Shown here piece by piece: positions 16,012 through 22,820 of a stretch of 25,660 nt of DNA. The position numbers were made by a program, and so were the translations under genes. Numbering within the stretch: the stretch's first letter is position 1; every line of letters starts with the position of its first letter. Location: positions 1 through 25,660 of the forward strand of contig CAZMFZ010000043.1 of the NCBI GenBank assembly GCA_964565665.1, given 5' to 3'. Source of the DNA: CAZMFZ01 sp964565665. Lineage in GTDB: Bacteria > Bacteroidota > Bacteroidia > Cytophagales > UBA9547. The notes under the pieces were generated by a model. The model did not search any database. It was not told the DNA's origin and worked only from the letters and a program-made list of their open reading frames with translations.

Positions 16012-16481
16012 TGAAAAACGTTGCTAAGATTTCAATCTTAATTGATACTTTCAAGAAAGAAAGAGCAAGCCTAGAGCATATTTTTAGTAGAGTAAGTTCT
16101 CATTATGCCACAGATGAAGAGACAACGGTGTACTTAGCCTATCAAATTCACAACTATTATTCATGTTTTGAAGAATTAGCAAAAGGTGTAGCTAAGGCAT
16201 TTGAAAATAATATAGAGGATTTTTCAAAATACCATAAAGAGCTTATTTATAGAATGAAATTAGATTTACTGGGATTTCGCCCTGCGTTAATTTCAGAAAA
16301 TGCGGCAGTGCTATTAGATGAAATTTTGAAATTTCGACATAGATTTCGACACGCCTACAACTATCAATTGAATCCTGCAAAAGTAAATGAGCAAAGGCAA
16401 AATGTATTGGCATTAGCCTTTTTTTTAAATGCAGATTTAGACAAATTTGAGTCTTTTCTGCTTGAGAATTTGGCAGTTTAA
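16011..16481 (+). CDS. HEPN-domain RNase toxin (HepT-like)
   Basis: The 156-residue helical protein contains KFRHRFRHAYNYQL at residues 107-120, which gives an exact RX4HXY motif with Arg109, His114 and Tyr116. That is the RNase active site of HepT-type HEPN toxins, and the Tyr is the residue AMPylated by the MNT partner in the characterised pair. The gene starts on the last base of the MNT stop. It ends 9 nt before the convergent SRPBCC gene. A functional toxin-antitoxin pair is inferred from intact motifs and gene order. Confidence 0.82.
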   Translation: MKNVAKISILIDTFKKERASLEHIFSRVSSHYATDEETTVYLAYQIHNYYSCFEELAKGVAKAFENNIEDFSKYHKELIYRMKLDLLGFRPALISENAAVLLDEILKFRHRFRHAYNYQLNPAKVNEQRQNVLALAFFLNADLDKFESFLLENLAV

Positions 16482-16490
16482 AAAAAAATT

Positions 16491-16931
16491 CTATTTCTGA
16501 AAATACCGCTTATAAACAGGCACACGATATAAAAACTGTAAATACATAAATGGATAAAAAAGCAAATCGGTGATTATTGTTCCCGTGGAAAAATTAATGT
16601 CGTCAACTATATAAGTATTGAATTCATCCGCTTTCAGAAGCAGATGCTTGTGGTGCCATTTAGTTAGGAAAAATGGCAGTTTTATGCCTTTGTCAATAAA
16701 GTATATCTCGTTATCGGTCTGTGTATTTTCTATGATTTCGGCATTCCAGTATTGTGGGAAGAAAGGAATAAGTAATTTCAAATGCACTTCATCACCTTTT
16801 ATACAGCCATCGAAGCGGAGCAACTCAACTTTAGGAAATGGTGGACTGAGTTTTAAAAATAATTGCTTGTCAAAACCTTGCCATACCGTTTGCAATGAAC
16901 TATTTACTAAGGTTTTGATTTTTATTTTCAA
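16491..16931 (-). CDS. SRPBCC-fold ligand-binding protein, 5' end rebuilt by a toxin-antitoxin insertion
   Basis: The 146-residue protein starting KIKIKTLVNSSLQTVWQGFDKQLF fits the SRPBCC (START-like) family of small hydrophobic-ligand carriers. It has LSPPFPKVELLRFDGCIKGD, FIDKGIKLPFF and the C-terminal PFMYLQFLYRVPVYKRYF. No precise ligand can be named. TTG at 16931 is taken as the start because it lies inside an 81-bp duplication shared with the abandoned original 5' end; the ATG at 16976 belongs to inserted DNA and would add 15 foreign residues. The TTG overlaps the TGA of the YoeB-like toxin gene (TTGA), so the gene is now the third cistron of the yefM-yoeB operon. Confidence 0.75.
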   Translation of the reverse strand: MKIKIKTLVNSSLQTVWQGFDKQLFLKLSPPFPKVELLRFDGCIKGDEVHLKLLIPFFPQYWNAEIIENTQTDNEIYFIDKGIKLPFFLTKWHHKHLLLKADEFNTYIVDDINFSTGTIITDLLFYPFMYLQFLYRVPVYKRYFQK

Positions 16932-16934
16932 TTG
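16854..16934. repeat. 81-bp direct repeat, copy 1 (inside SRPBCC gene)
   Basis: This segment matches 17550-17630 at 80 of 81 positions, with an offset of 696 bp; the only difference is G at 16865 against A at 17561. It contains the first codons of the SRPBCC gene, from TTG 16931. The similarity stops sharply at both ends. Both copies end in the hexamer CAATTG. Confidence 0.95.
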
Positions 16935-17212
16935 TGTATCGAAGGGGTAGGAAAATAAAGAAAGTGGTATCTGCATTGATGAATATAAAGCTCATTACCA
17001 AGTTGACGATAAACCAAACGATGTTGGTCATCTATTCTTCTTGACCAAAAGCCACTCAAATTACCTTTAAGAGGTTCTGGTTTGCCGATACCTTCAAAAG
17101 GATGTCGCAAACAATCTTTTATTAATTCGTTTACTCTTTTTAGTGTTTTTTTATCTGTGAGTTGCCAATGCAAATAATCATCCCAAGCATTGGTTTGCCA
17201 CCTTAAATCCAT
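16928..17212 (-). CDS. Txe/YoeB-family mRNA interferase toxin with altered C-terminus
   Basis: The 94-residue protein aligns without gaps to the core of E. coli YoeB: WDDYLHWQ, NELIKD, GKPEPLKGNLSGFWSRRIDDQHRLVY and QCRYH. Catalytic Glu46, Arg65 and His83 are present at the same numbers. YoeB normally ends at Tyr84; here residue 84 is Phe and a ten-residue tail (LYFPTPSIHN) follows, because the frame runs on into the duplicated SRPBCC segment. The gene starts 3 nt after its antitoxin gene and its TGA overlaps the SRPBCC start. Activity may be reduced, since the C-terminal Tyr of YoeB takes part in catalysis. Confidence 0.92.
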   Translation of the reverse strand: MDLRWQTNAWDDYLHWQLTDKKTLKRVNELIKDCLRHPFEGIGKPEPLKGNLSGFWSRRIDDQHRLVYRQLGNELYIHQCRYHFLYFPTPSIHN

Positions 17213-17215
17213 TTA

Positions 17216-17467
17216 TTATTCAAATAGATTGTGGATATGCGACACACCAGCTTCAAATTCAGCAATGGAATCAATTAAACGCTCTCTATTATTTGCAGAC
17301 TTCATCAGATAAATAGTTTCATTAAAGGAGTTATATTCATCTAATGAAATTAACACCACGTTGTTATTATTATTTCGGGCTACTATTACAGTCTCTTTAT
17401 CGTTACTTACTTTATCTAGATTACTTTTAAGGTGCGTTCTAAAATCGGTGTAATTAATAATTTCCAT
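17216..17467 (-). CDS. YefM/Phd-family antitoxin
   Basis: The 83-residue protein begins MEIINYTDFRTHLKSNLDKV and has TVIVARNNNNNVVLISLDEYNSFNETIYLMKS and RLIDSI, the standard YefM pattern: an N-terminal DNA-binding and dimerisation domain and a C-terminal toxin-binding tail. The ATG at 17467 is preferred over one 24 nt upstream, because MxxIxYxxxR is the usual beginning. It is the first gene of the operon and should repress its own promoter through the palindromes at 17483-17504. Confidence 0.92.
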   Translation of the reverse strand: MEIINYTDFRTHLKSNLDKVSNDKETVIVARNNNNNVVLISLDEYNSFNETIYLMKSANNRERLIDSIAEFEAGVSHIHNLFE

Positions 17468-17482
17468 AATTAATTCATTATA

Positions 17483-17504
17483 TAAGTACAATAATACGTA
17501 CTTA
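17483..17504 (-). promoter_or_regulatory. Putative YefM operator: paired GTAC-centred sites
   Basis: TAAGTAC and GTACTTA flank an 8-bp spacer, 15 nt upstream of the yefM ATG. The two GTAC cores are exactly 12 bp apart centre to centre. That resembles the E. coli yefM-yoeB operator, whose two palindromes have TGTACA cores at about that spacing. TATAAT-like sequence lies between this site and the start codon. Confidence 0.55.
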
Positions 17505-17549
17505 AAATGATTTTTTTGTTCTTCGTTGACTTTTCATTTTCACATACAA

Positions 17550-17630
17550 TAAAAATAATTACTTGTCAAAACCTTGCCATACCGTTTGCAATGAACTATT
17601 TACTAAGGTTTTGATTTTTATTTTCAATTG
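17550..17630. repeat. 81-bp direct repeat, copy 2 (upstream of yefM)
   Basis: This is the partner of 16854-16934, with one mismatch in 81. It lies on the far side of the yefM-yoeB genes, 14 nt past the Uma2 gene's stop, and holds the abandoned original 5' end of the SRPBCC gene. No transposase, integrase or terminal inverted repeat is seen between or beside the copies. Confidence 0.95.
17559..17627 (-). pseudogene. Truncated 5' fragment of the SRPBCC gene
   Basis: From TTG at 17627 this copy encodes the first 22 residues of the SRPBCC protein (start, then KIKIKTLVNSSLQTVWQGFD) plus Lys and then TAA at 17561-17559. The stop arises from the only mismatch between the two repeats: CAA (Gln) in the intact copy is TAA here. 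It lies in the orientation of, and 17 nt downstream from, the Uma2 gene. Confidence 0.8.
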
Positions 17631-17644
17631 GAACGCCTTTATTT

Positions 17645-18238
17645 TTATTCAAAAATAGTAGAAAGCGTAATTGAAAAGCCTTCAAGAACGTCTTCTCCAG
17701 TTAAATTTTGATTGAATGCAACTACTGCAATTTCATGATTGTGATAAATAACCGTAATTCCCGTTTCTGGATTAATCAGCCAAGCTAATCGACAACCATT
17801 ATCCATCCATTCCTGCATTTTTATTTTCAAAGATGGTAATGAATCTGATGGCGATTTTATTTCTATCACAAAATCAGGGCAAAGAGGTGGAAATTGCTCT
17901 TGTTCTTTTTCGGTTAATGCTTGCCATCTTTCCTTTCGAATCCAAGCGGCATCAGGTGAACGCACTGCAGTATTGGGCAGTTTGAATGCCATAGAGGAAT
18001 CAAAACAAACTCCCAACTTCAGTTTTCTATTCCAAATTGTAAGTTCAGCTAATACCTCACCATTATAATATCCGATTTTCCCTCCTGTACTTGATATAAC
18101 AATAATATTAGTTTCGGAATCACGCTCAAACTTTAGGTTTCTATTGTCCAAACAAAAATGGTAAAACTCTTCATCTGTAAAACCGCCAAGGCTATGCGTA
18201 TCTAGCACTATCGATCCTAATTCTTCAAGCATACTCAT
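17645..18238 (-). CDS. Uma2-family putative endonuclease (DUF820)
   Basis: The 197-residue protein has the PD-(D/E)XK core of the Uma2 family: RSPDAAWI (Asp96), then CPDFVIEIKSPSD with Glu126 and Lys128, and LKIKMQEWMDNGCRLAWLINP. Upstream is the usual strand-rich part (SSTGGKIGYYNGEVLAELTIW). The family is abundant in cyanobacteria and many Bacteroidota, with nuclease activity inferred and biological role unknown. It lies 23 nt downstream of the E2 gene on the same strand. It probably preceded the SRPBCC gene directly before the toxin-antitoxin insertion. Confidence 0.88.
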   Translation of the reverse strand: MSMLEELGSIVLDTHSLGGFTDEEFYHFCLDNRNLKFERDSETNIIVISSTGGKIGYYNGEVLAELTIWNRKLKLGVCFDSSMAFKLPNTAVRSPDAAWIRKERWQALTEKEQEQFPPLCPDFVIEIKSPSDSLPSLKIKMQEWMDNGCRLAWLINPETGITVIYHNHEIAVVAFNQNLTGEDVLEGFSITLSTIFE

Positions 18239-18261
18239 GTTATAGACAATTAAAAATTCTT

Positions 18262-19623
18262 CTACAATTTTCTTTCTACATCAAAATTTTCCATCAAATC
18301 CGACACTTTTTTCACGAATGAGCCTCCCAATGCCCCATCGATTATCCTGTGATCGTACGAATGTGAAAGAAACATAAAATGGCGTATACCAATTGTATCG
18401 CCATAGTTGGTTTCGATTACGGCAGGTTTTTTGCGAATAGCACCTGCCGCCATTATAGCAACTTGTGGCTGCACAATAATAGGCGTACCCATTACATTTC
18501 CAAAGCCTCCAATATTTGAAATGGTATAGGTGCCATCGGTGGTATCTTCAGGTTTCAGCTTATTATTTCTAGCCTTTTTTATAAGCTCGTTTACGTATTT
18601 GGTAAGCCCTACAATATTGTATCGGTCTGCATTTTTCACCACTGGTACTATCAAATTACCATCTTGCAAAGCCACTGCCATGCCAATGTTAATGTCCTTT
18701 TTTACTATAATTTTATCGCCTTCAATAGATGAATTTACGAGTGGAAATTCCTTGAGAGCTTTTGCGATGGCTTCAATAATAAGTGGAGTATAAGTAATGC
18801 CTTCTCCTTCTTGCTTCAGAAAATCATGCTTAATTTTATTTCTCCAATACACCATGTTCGTTACATCAGCTTCCACAAATGATGTGACTGTAGCCGAAAT
18901 TCGTTGCGAATCCATCATTCTTTGGGAAATGATTTTTCGCATCCAGTCCATTTCTATAATTTCATGCTCTCCGGCATAAGAAATGGCTAGTTTTACAGCT
19001 ACCAAAGGCTCTGTTTTTGGAAATTCTTGTTTAGCCAATTCTTCTGTTTCAACAATAGTTTTCTCTTCCGGAGTGGCAGCAGATTCTTCAACTAATTTTG
19101 GAGTTGCTGGCTTGGCAGTTCTATGTTTAAGATAATCTAAAATATCATTTTTGGTTACTCTATGTTCTTTTCCCGTGCCAGGTACACGCTCCAGTTCCTG
19201 CATTCCAATGCCTTCTTCACGTGCTATATTCAACACCAAAGGCGAGTAAAATCTGCCTGGCTGTGTGGGTGTAGCAGTTGATTGTGCGGTATATGATTTG
19301 GCAATATGCTCAATATCGGCCACTATTTTTTCGGCAGCTTTGGGAGCATCTCCGTTACTTTTGTGCTTTGATTCTGCCAATATTTCAGTAGCTATAATAG
19401 CAATAGTTTGCCCTACTTTTGCTATTTCGCCCTCCTGTACCAATATCTCTTTCAAAATACCTCCTTCAACAGCAGGCACTTCGGTATCTACTTTGTCGGT
19501 AGCTACTTCAAGCACCGATTCGTCACGCTCTATTTTATCTCCTACTTTTTTTAGCCAGCGAATTACACTTGCCTCAATAATGCTCTCGCCCATTTTGGGC
19601 ATTACCATTTCTACCAACGACAT
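18262..19623 (-). CDS. Dihydrolipoamide acyltransferase (E2) of a 2-oxoacid dehydrogenase complex
   Basis: The 453 residues have the E2 order. The lipoyl domain (residues 1-80) has its lipoyl Lys44 in EVATDKVDT. A subunit-binding domain (about 125-166, YSPLVLNIAREEGIG, VTKNDILDYL) follows. The catalytic domain (about 215-453) has SHSYDHRIIDGALGG, with His425 and Asp429. Linkers rich in Ala, Thr and Pro separate the domains. It transfers acyl groups to CoA; one lipoyl domain and the overall pattern would suit a branched-chain 2-oxoacid complex in Bacteroidota, but the substrate is not certain. No E1 gene is adjacent; lpd (E3) is 11 kb away. Confidence 0.9.
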   Translation of the reverse strand: MSLVEMVMPKMGESIIEASVIRWLKKVGDKIERDESVLEVATDKVDTEVPAVEGGILKEILVQEGEIAKVGQTIAIIATEILAESKHKSNGDAPKAAEKIVADIEHIAKSYTAQSTATPTQPGRFYSPLVLNIAREEGIGMQELERVPGTGKEHRVTKNDILDYLKHRTAKPATPKLVEESAATPEEKTIVETEELAKQEFPKTEPLVAVKLAISYAGEHEIIEMDWMRKIISQRMMDSQRISATVTSFVEADVTNMVYWRNKIKHDFLKQEGEGITYTPLIIEAIAKALKEFPLVNSSIEGDKIIVKKDINIGMAVALQDGNLIVPVVKNADRYNIVGLTKYVNELIKKARNNKLKPEDTTDGTYTISNIGGFGNVMGTPIIVQPQVAIMAAGAIRKKPAVIETNYGDTIGIRHFMFLSHSYDHRIIDGALGGSFVKKVSDLMENFDVERKL

Positions 19624-19679
19624 AGGAATAAATAGTTTGTTATAATTAATAATCCAAAAACGCGAATTATATTCGTCAG

Positions 19680-19687
19680 CAAAAATA
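19680..19687 (-). promoter_or_regulatory. Candidate -7 box (TATTTTTG) for the E2 gene
   Basis: The minus strand reads TATTTTTG, an exact TAnnTTTG match, 56 nt before the E2 ATG. It lies in the 104-bp divergent region shared with the glycosyltransferase gene. No well-spaced -33 TTG was found. Confidence 0.35.
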
Positions 19688-19727
19688 GGCTTTAATTCAT
19701 ATTTCTACACCCAAAATTCATAATTCC

Positions 19728-20576
19728 TTGAAGCTTCCCATCACTGCCATTGTGCTTACTTTTAATGAAGAAAAAAACATAAAGGCCTGCCTTGAAAGTA
19801 TACTTGATTATGTAGATGAAGTTGTGATAGTAGACTCGGGTTCTACGGATGCCACATTGGAAATACTCAAAGCCTACAAGGTGAGCGTGTATTCGCATCC
19901 GTTTGAAAACTATTCCTTGCAACGCAATTGGGCATTTTCAGCAATTGAAATCACAAACAATTGGATACTTAATATCGATGCCGACCACAGAGCTACAGCT
20001 GAATTGATATCTGAATTGCAAGGAAAATTTAACGCTGGCATTGCACCCCAAATCAACGGATTTATGGTGTCGAGAAAAACTATTTTTATGGATAGATGGG
20101 TAAAATATGGAGGGCATTACCCTACTTATCATGCCGTGATGTTTAGAAATGGCAAAGGGCATTGTGAGCAGAAAAACTACGACCAGCACTTTGTGATAGA
20201 TGGCAAAACTGAGATTTTGAAAGGTGATATAATTGATATTATAACCGATTCACTTTCAAATTTCACCCTAAGGCATAACAAATGGGCATCACTTGAGGCC
20301 GAAGAGGCAGTAAATGACCTAAAATCAGAAGGCATTTTTATTAAACCAAATAAAAATGGAAACCCAATGGAAAAACGCAGGTATATGAAACACAAATACT
20401 ATAGCTATCCGATTTTCTTGCGAGTTTTTATATATTTTATCATTCGATACATTATTAAAAGAGGCTTTTTAGATGGCAAAGAAGGTTTAATATTCCATTT
20501 CCTGCAAGGCTTTTGGTTTAGGCTTTTGGTAGATGCTAAAATCTATGAACTTCAAAAACGCAAGCTACAGAAATGA
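19728..20576 (+). CDS. Family 2 glycosyltransferase (LPS core/WaaE-like)
   Basis: The 282-residue GT-A enzyme begins KLPITAIVLTFNEEKNIKACL and has VVIVDSGSTDATLEI (about residues 32-46) and NIDADHRA with the metal-binding DxD, then a basic, hydrophobic C-terminal region. This layout matches WaaE/KdtX-like transferases that add sugars to lipopolysaccharide cores or cell-surface glycans. TTG at 19728 is the only possible start between an upstream TAG and the first strand. It shares 4 bases (ATGA) with the acetyltransferase gene, so the two probably act on the same surface glycan. Confidence 0.88.
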   Translation: MKLPITAIVLTFNEEKNIKACLESILDYVDEVVIVDSGSTDATLEILKAYKVSVYSHPFENYSLQRNWAFSAIEITNNWILNIDADHRATAELISELQGKFNAGIAPQINGFMVSRKTIFMDRWVKYGGHYPTYHAVMFRNGKGHCEQKNYDQHFVIDGKTEILKGDIIDIITDSLSNFTLRHNKWASLEAEEAVNDLKSEGIFIKPNKNGNPMEKRRYMKHKYYSYPIFLRVFIYFIIRYIIKRGFLDGKEGLIFHFLQGFWFRLLVDAKIYELQKRKLQK

Positions 20577-21130
20577 AGAAAGTAGATATATCGGCCTATA
20601 ATAATTCGTGGTACAATCCCGGAGCTGGAGCTGTAAAAAGAACACTTTGGTATTTCATCAATGCTTTTATTCTTAATTCAACCTTATTGCCATTCAATTC
20701 ACTAAAAATAAAATTGCTGCAACTATTTGGAGCTAAAATCGGCAAAGGAGTAACTATAAAACCTTCGGTAAATATCAAATACCCTTGGTTATTAGAAATA
20801 GAAAACAATGTCTGGATTGGCGAAAATGTATGGATAGACAACTTAGCTATGGTTCGAATTGGTAGCAATTGCTGTCTATCGCAAGGGGCAATGTTGCTTA
20901 CGGGCAATCACGATTTCACAAAGCCCCATTTCGATTTAATTCTAAAGCCAATTACCCTTGAAGATGGCGTATGGATTGGGGCTAGAGCTATCGTTTGCCC
21001 CGGAGTGGTATGTGCATCACATTCCATTTTGACTGTCAATTCCGTAGCATCTGCCCCTTTGGAGGCTTTTAAAATATACCGAGGCAATCCAGCGGTCGCA
21101 GTAAAGGAAAGAGTGATTTTTGATTTTTGA
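20573..21130 (+). CDS. WcaF-like hexapeptide-repeat acetyltransferase
   Basis: The 185-residue protein has an N-terminal part characteristic of the WcaF group (WYNPGAGAVKRTLWYFINAFIL, LPFNSLKIKLLQLFGAKIGKG). It is followed by imperfect hexapeptide repeats forming a left-handed helix (VWIGENVWIDNLAMVRIGSNC) and the active-site loop GNHDF with its His. It would O-acetylate a sugar in exopolysaccharide or LPS. It overlaps the preceding glycosyltransferase gene by 4 bp, indicating one operon. The acceptor sugar is unknown. Confidence 0.88.
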   Translation: MKKVDISAYNNSWYNPGAGAVKRTLWYFINAFILNSTLLPFNSLKIKLLQLFGAKIGKGVTIKPSVNIKYPWLLEIENNVWIGENVWIDNLAMVRIGSNCCLSQGAMLLTGNHDFTKPHFDLILKPITLEDGVWIGARAIVCPGVVCASHSILTVNSVASAPLEAFKIYRGNPAVAVKERVIFDF

Positions 21131-21148
21131 CAGACAGTATTTTAAAGA

Positions 21149-21463
21149 CTATATCTTTTCAAACAGCTTTAATAATCCAAAAATAAGCCCAGTTTGACCA
21201 AGCAACGCCCCAACCATCCACATAGCCATTACTGATTGGGTTTTGTAGGCCATGGCTTCTATTTTCAATATTAAATTTTCTTCCAAAGCATCAACCTTCA
21301 TTTCTAATTTTTCAATGCGTTTATTTACCTCATCTATATCACGTTTGGTAGCCACTTCATCTTTCGAAGCCGTTTTGATATAGTCTAAAAACGCATCTGC
21401 ATCTTCTTTGGTAAAACTATATTTCTGTAAAATATCGTAAGCTTTAAATTCTAATGATTTCAT
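21149..21463 (-). CDS. Coiled-coil protein with one C-terminal membrane span (DUF1640-like)
   Basis: The product is 104 residues from the ATG at 21463. It opens MKSLEFKAYDILQKYSFTKEDADAFLDYI, has a charged coiled coil (KRDIDEVNKRIEKLEMKVDALEENL, about residues 40-68), and ends in one hydrophobic helix (MAMWMVGALLGQTGLIFGLL). This resembles the DUF1640/CCDC90-like layout. Function is unknown. An ATG 36 nt further upstream is in frame but contains a TAAATTTG promoter-like box (21469-21476), which favours the shorter form. It follows the arginase-family gene by 46 nt on the same strand. Confidence 0.7.
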   Translation of the reverse strand: MKSLEFKAYDILQKYSFTKEDADAFLDYIKTASKDEVATKRDIDEVNKRIEKLEMKVDALEENLILKIEAMAYKTQSVMAMWMVGALLGQTGLIFGLLKLFEKI

Positions 21464-21509
21464 AACTTCAAATTTAGTAAATCTAAATGCATTGCCCAAT
21501 TTATCCGCA

Positions 21510-22667
21510 TTAAATCAACTTGGCATGTGTAGTTATCCACCGAGTAGGCAGCTCACCTTTGGTAGCTATTTCATAGTCGCTATAGCTGCAAGGAATTACT
21601 GAAACCCTCGCATATTTCGATTTCTCAATAGGAAACGGCACTTCCATCCACCATTTTTCAGTGAATTTGTGCTTGTAAAATACAATGCGTTGAGGGTTGT
21701 TTTTCATCGTTACAATATATTTGGCATATTCATCGCTTTGAAAATCGAAATCGGGTTTGCGATTGTAGTAGCCCTCTACAAAATACCAAATCATGGTGGC
21801 TATTACCGAAGCCGTAGCCCCTTTAAAATCGTATGCGGGGTTGTATTCATAAATTCCAAAAGAACTTAATTTATTGTTATTGCCTGCATACCAGGCTATT
21901 TGGCAGGCTTCTTCGCCCGTAAAGCCAAAAGGGGTTGCATTGGCATTGCCTGGGGCATCGCTCATCCGAATAGAAGTAATGTCGATACTCATCATGTCGG
22001 CTTGGCGAATTACAGGTTCTATTTCGTCAATTTTATCTTTTACCTGCCCTATTCTGTAATTCTCAAAATACAATCTTTCCAAAATATTGAGAGTTTCAGG
22101 GTCGTTGAGAAACGATTGATAACCCAAATTCGCAAAGTTGAATAGGTAATTGGGCTCGTGCATCATTAGCCTATGGGTATGATGGCGATTGTAGCCGAGG
22201 GTATTTTCACTTTCCAAATCAAGAACGGCATCTACATTCACCACCGAAATAAGCTTTTCAAATTGCTCATAAGCCAAATATTGGCCATAATCCATATCGT
22301 GTGTGCTGCCAATAAGTAAGGGAATTACATTATATTGGAGCAATACTTCACATACTTCTTTTATTCTCAGGTAGCTGTCTTCGAGCTTTACACCGTTTCT
22401 GATATTGCCCAAATCTACTATTCGGTAGCTTCCAAGCCCTTTTTTGAGGCGATAAAGTTTTTTTCTAATTTCATCGGGGGCCTGCTCTATGCCTTGTGTA
22501 TAAATATTGCCTCTGTCTTCAGTAAGGCCTATAATTGCAATATCGGCATTTTTCCAATCAGGAAATTTTTCGCTGTGTATCCTAATGTGATTATAAAAAG
22601 AATGATGGTCTTGAATAGTTTCGTAAACAGATTCATTTACAATGTCGAAGAAAATTTTCAGTTCCAC
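21510..22667 (-). CDS. Arginase/formimidoylglutamase-family protein with altered metal ligands
   Basis: The 385-residue protein is the Bacteroidota form annotated as formimidoylglutamase. It has ADIAIIGLTEDRGN, IPLLIGSTHDMDYGQYLAYE, the HTHRLMMHEPNYLFNFANLGYQ segment, SIDITSIRMSDAPGNANATPFGF and GIYEYNPAYD. Of the six usual Mn ligands, His123, Asp146, Asp150 and Asp229 are in place. The DAHxD His is Val148 and the second Asp of SxDxD is Thr231. It may be a hydrolase with a different metal site or a non-catalytic relative. No other histidine-degradation gene is nearby. Confidence 0.82.
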   Translation of the reverse strand: MELKIFFDIVNESVYETIQDHHSFYNHIRIHSEKFPDWKNADIAIIGLTEDRGNIYTQGIEQAPDEIRKKLYRLKKGLGSYRIVDLGNIRNGVKLEDSYLRIKEVCEVLLQYNVIPLLIGSTHDMDYGQYLAYEQFEKLISVVNVDAVLDLESENTLGYNRHHTHRLMMHEPNYLFNFANLGYQSFLNDPETLNILERLYFENYRIGQVKDKIDEIEPVIRQADMMSIDITSIRMSDAPGNANATPFGFTGEEACQIAWYAGNNNKLSSFGIYEYNPAYDFKGATASVIATMIWYFVEGYYNRKPDFDFQSDEYAKYIVTMKNNPQRIVFYKHKFTEKWWMEVPFPIEKSKYARVSVIPCSYSDYEIATKGELPTRWITTHAKLI

Positions 22668-22694
22668 AGGCGGAAATAGTTTGGGTTATAAATT

Positions 22695-22702
22695 CAAAGT
22701 TA
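22695..22702 (-). promoter_or_regulatory. Candidate -7 box (TAACTTTG) for the arginase-family gene
   Basis: The minus strand reads TAACTTTG, 27 nt before the ATG at 22667, in the 153-bp divergent region shared with the flavoprotein gene. The same octamer precedes the Sm-like/recN operon. Confidence 0.4.
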
Positions 22703-22820
22703 GGTGAACAAATGAAACTTGTGCTTTATGTGAGTAAAAAAATGATTGATTCAACGCTCAAATTAAAGTTTAGAAAGTTTGTAATCGTATTTTTACGCTC
22801 TCACGTAAATATTCAATTTA

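Noticed and set aside
16932..16976. SRPBCC start at the upstream ATG (16976)
   Set aside because: These 15 codons lie in DNA brought in with the toxin module and are absent from the duplicated original 5' end, which begins at TTG.
16854..17630. Insertion-sequence target duplication or integrase attachment sites
   Set aside because: No transposase, integrase, terminal inverted repeats or tRNA is present, and 81 bp is too long for a usual IS duplication.
15664..18238. A new multi-gene defence island
   Set aside because: MNT-HEPN, YefM-YoeB and Uma2 are each known families in separate units with different orientations, and the SRPBCC gene between them looks like a host gene; nothing shows they act together.
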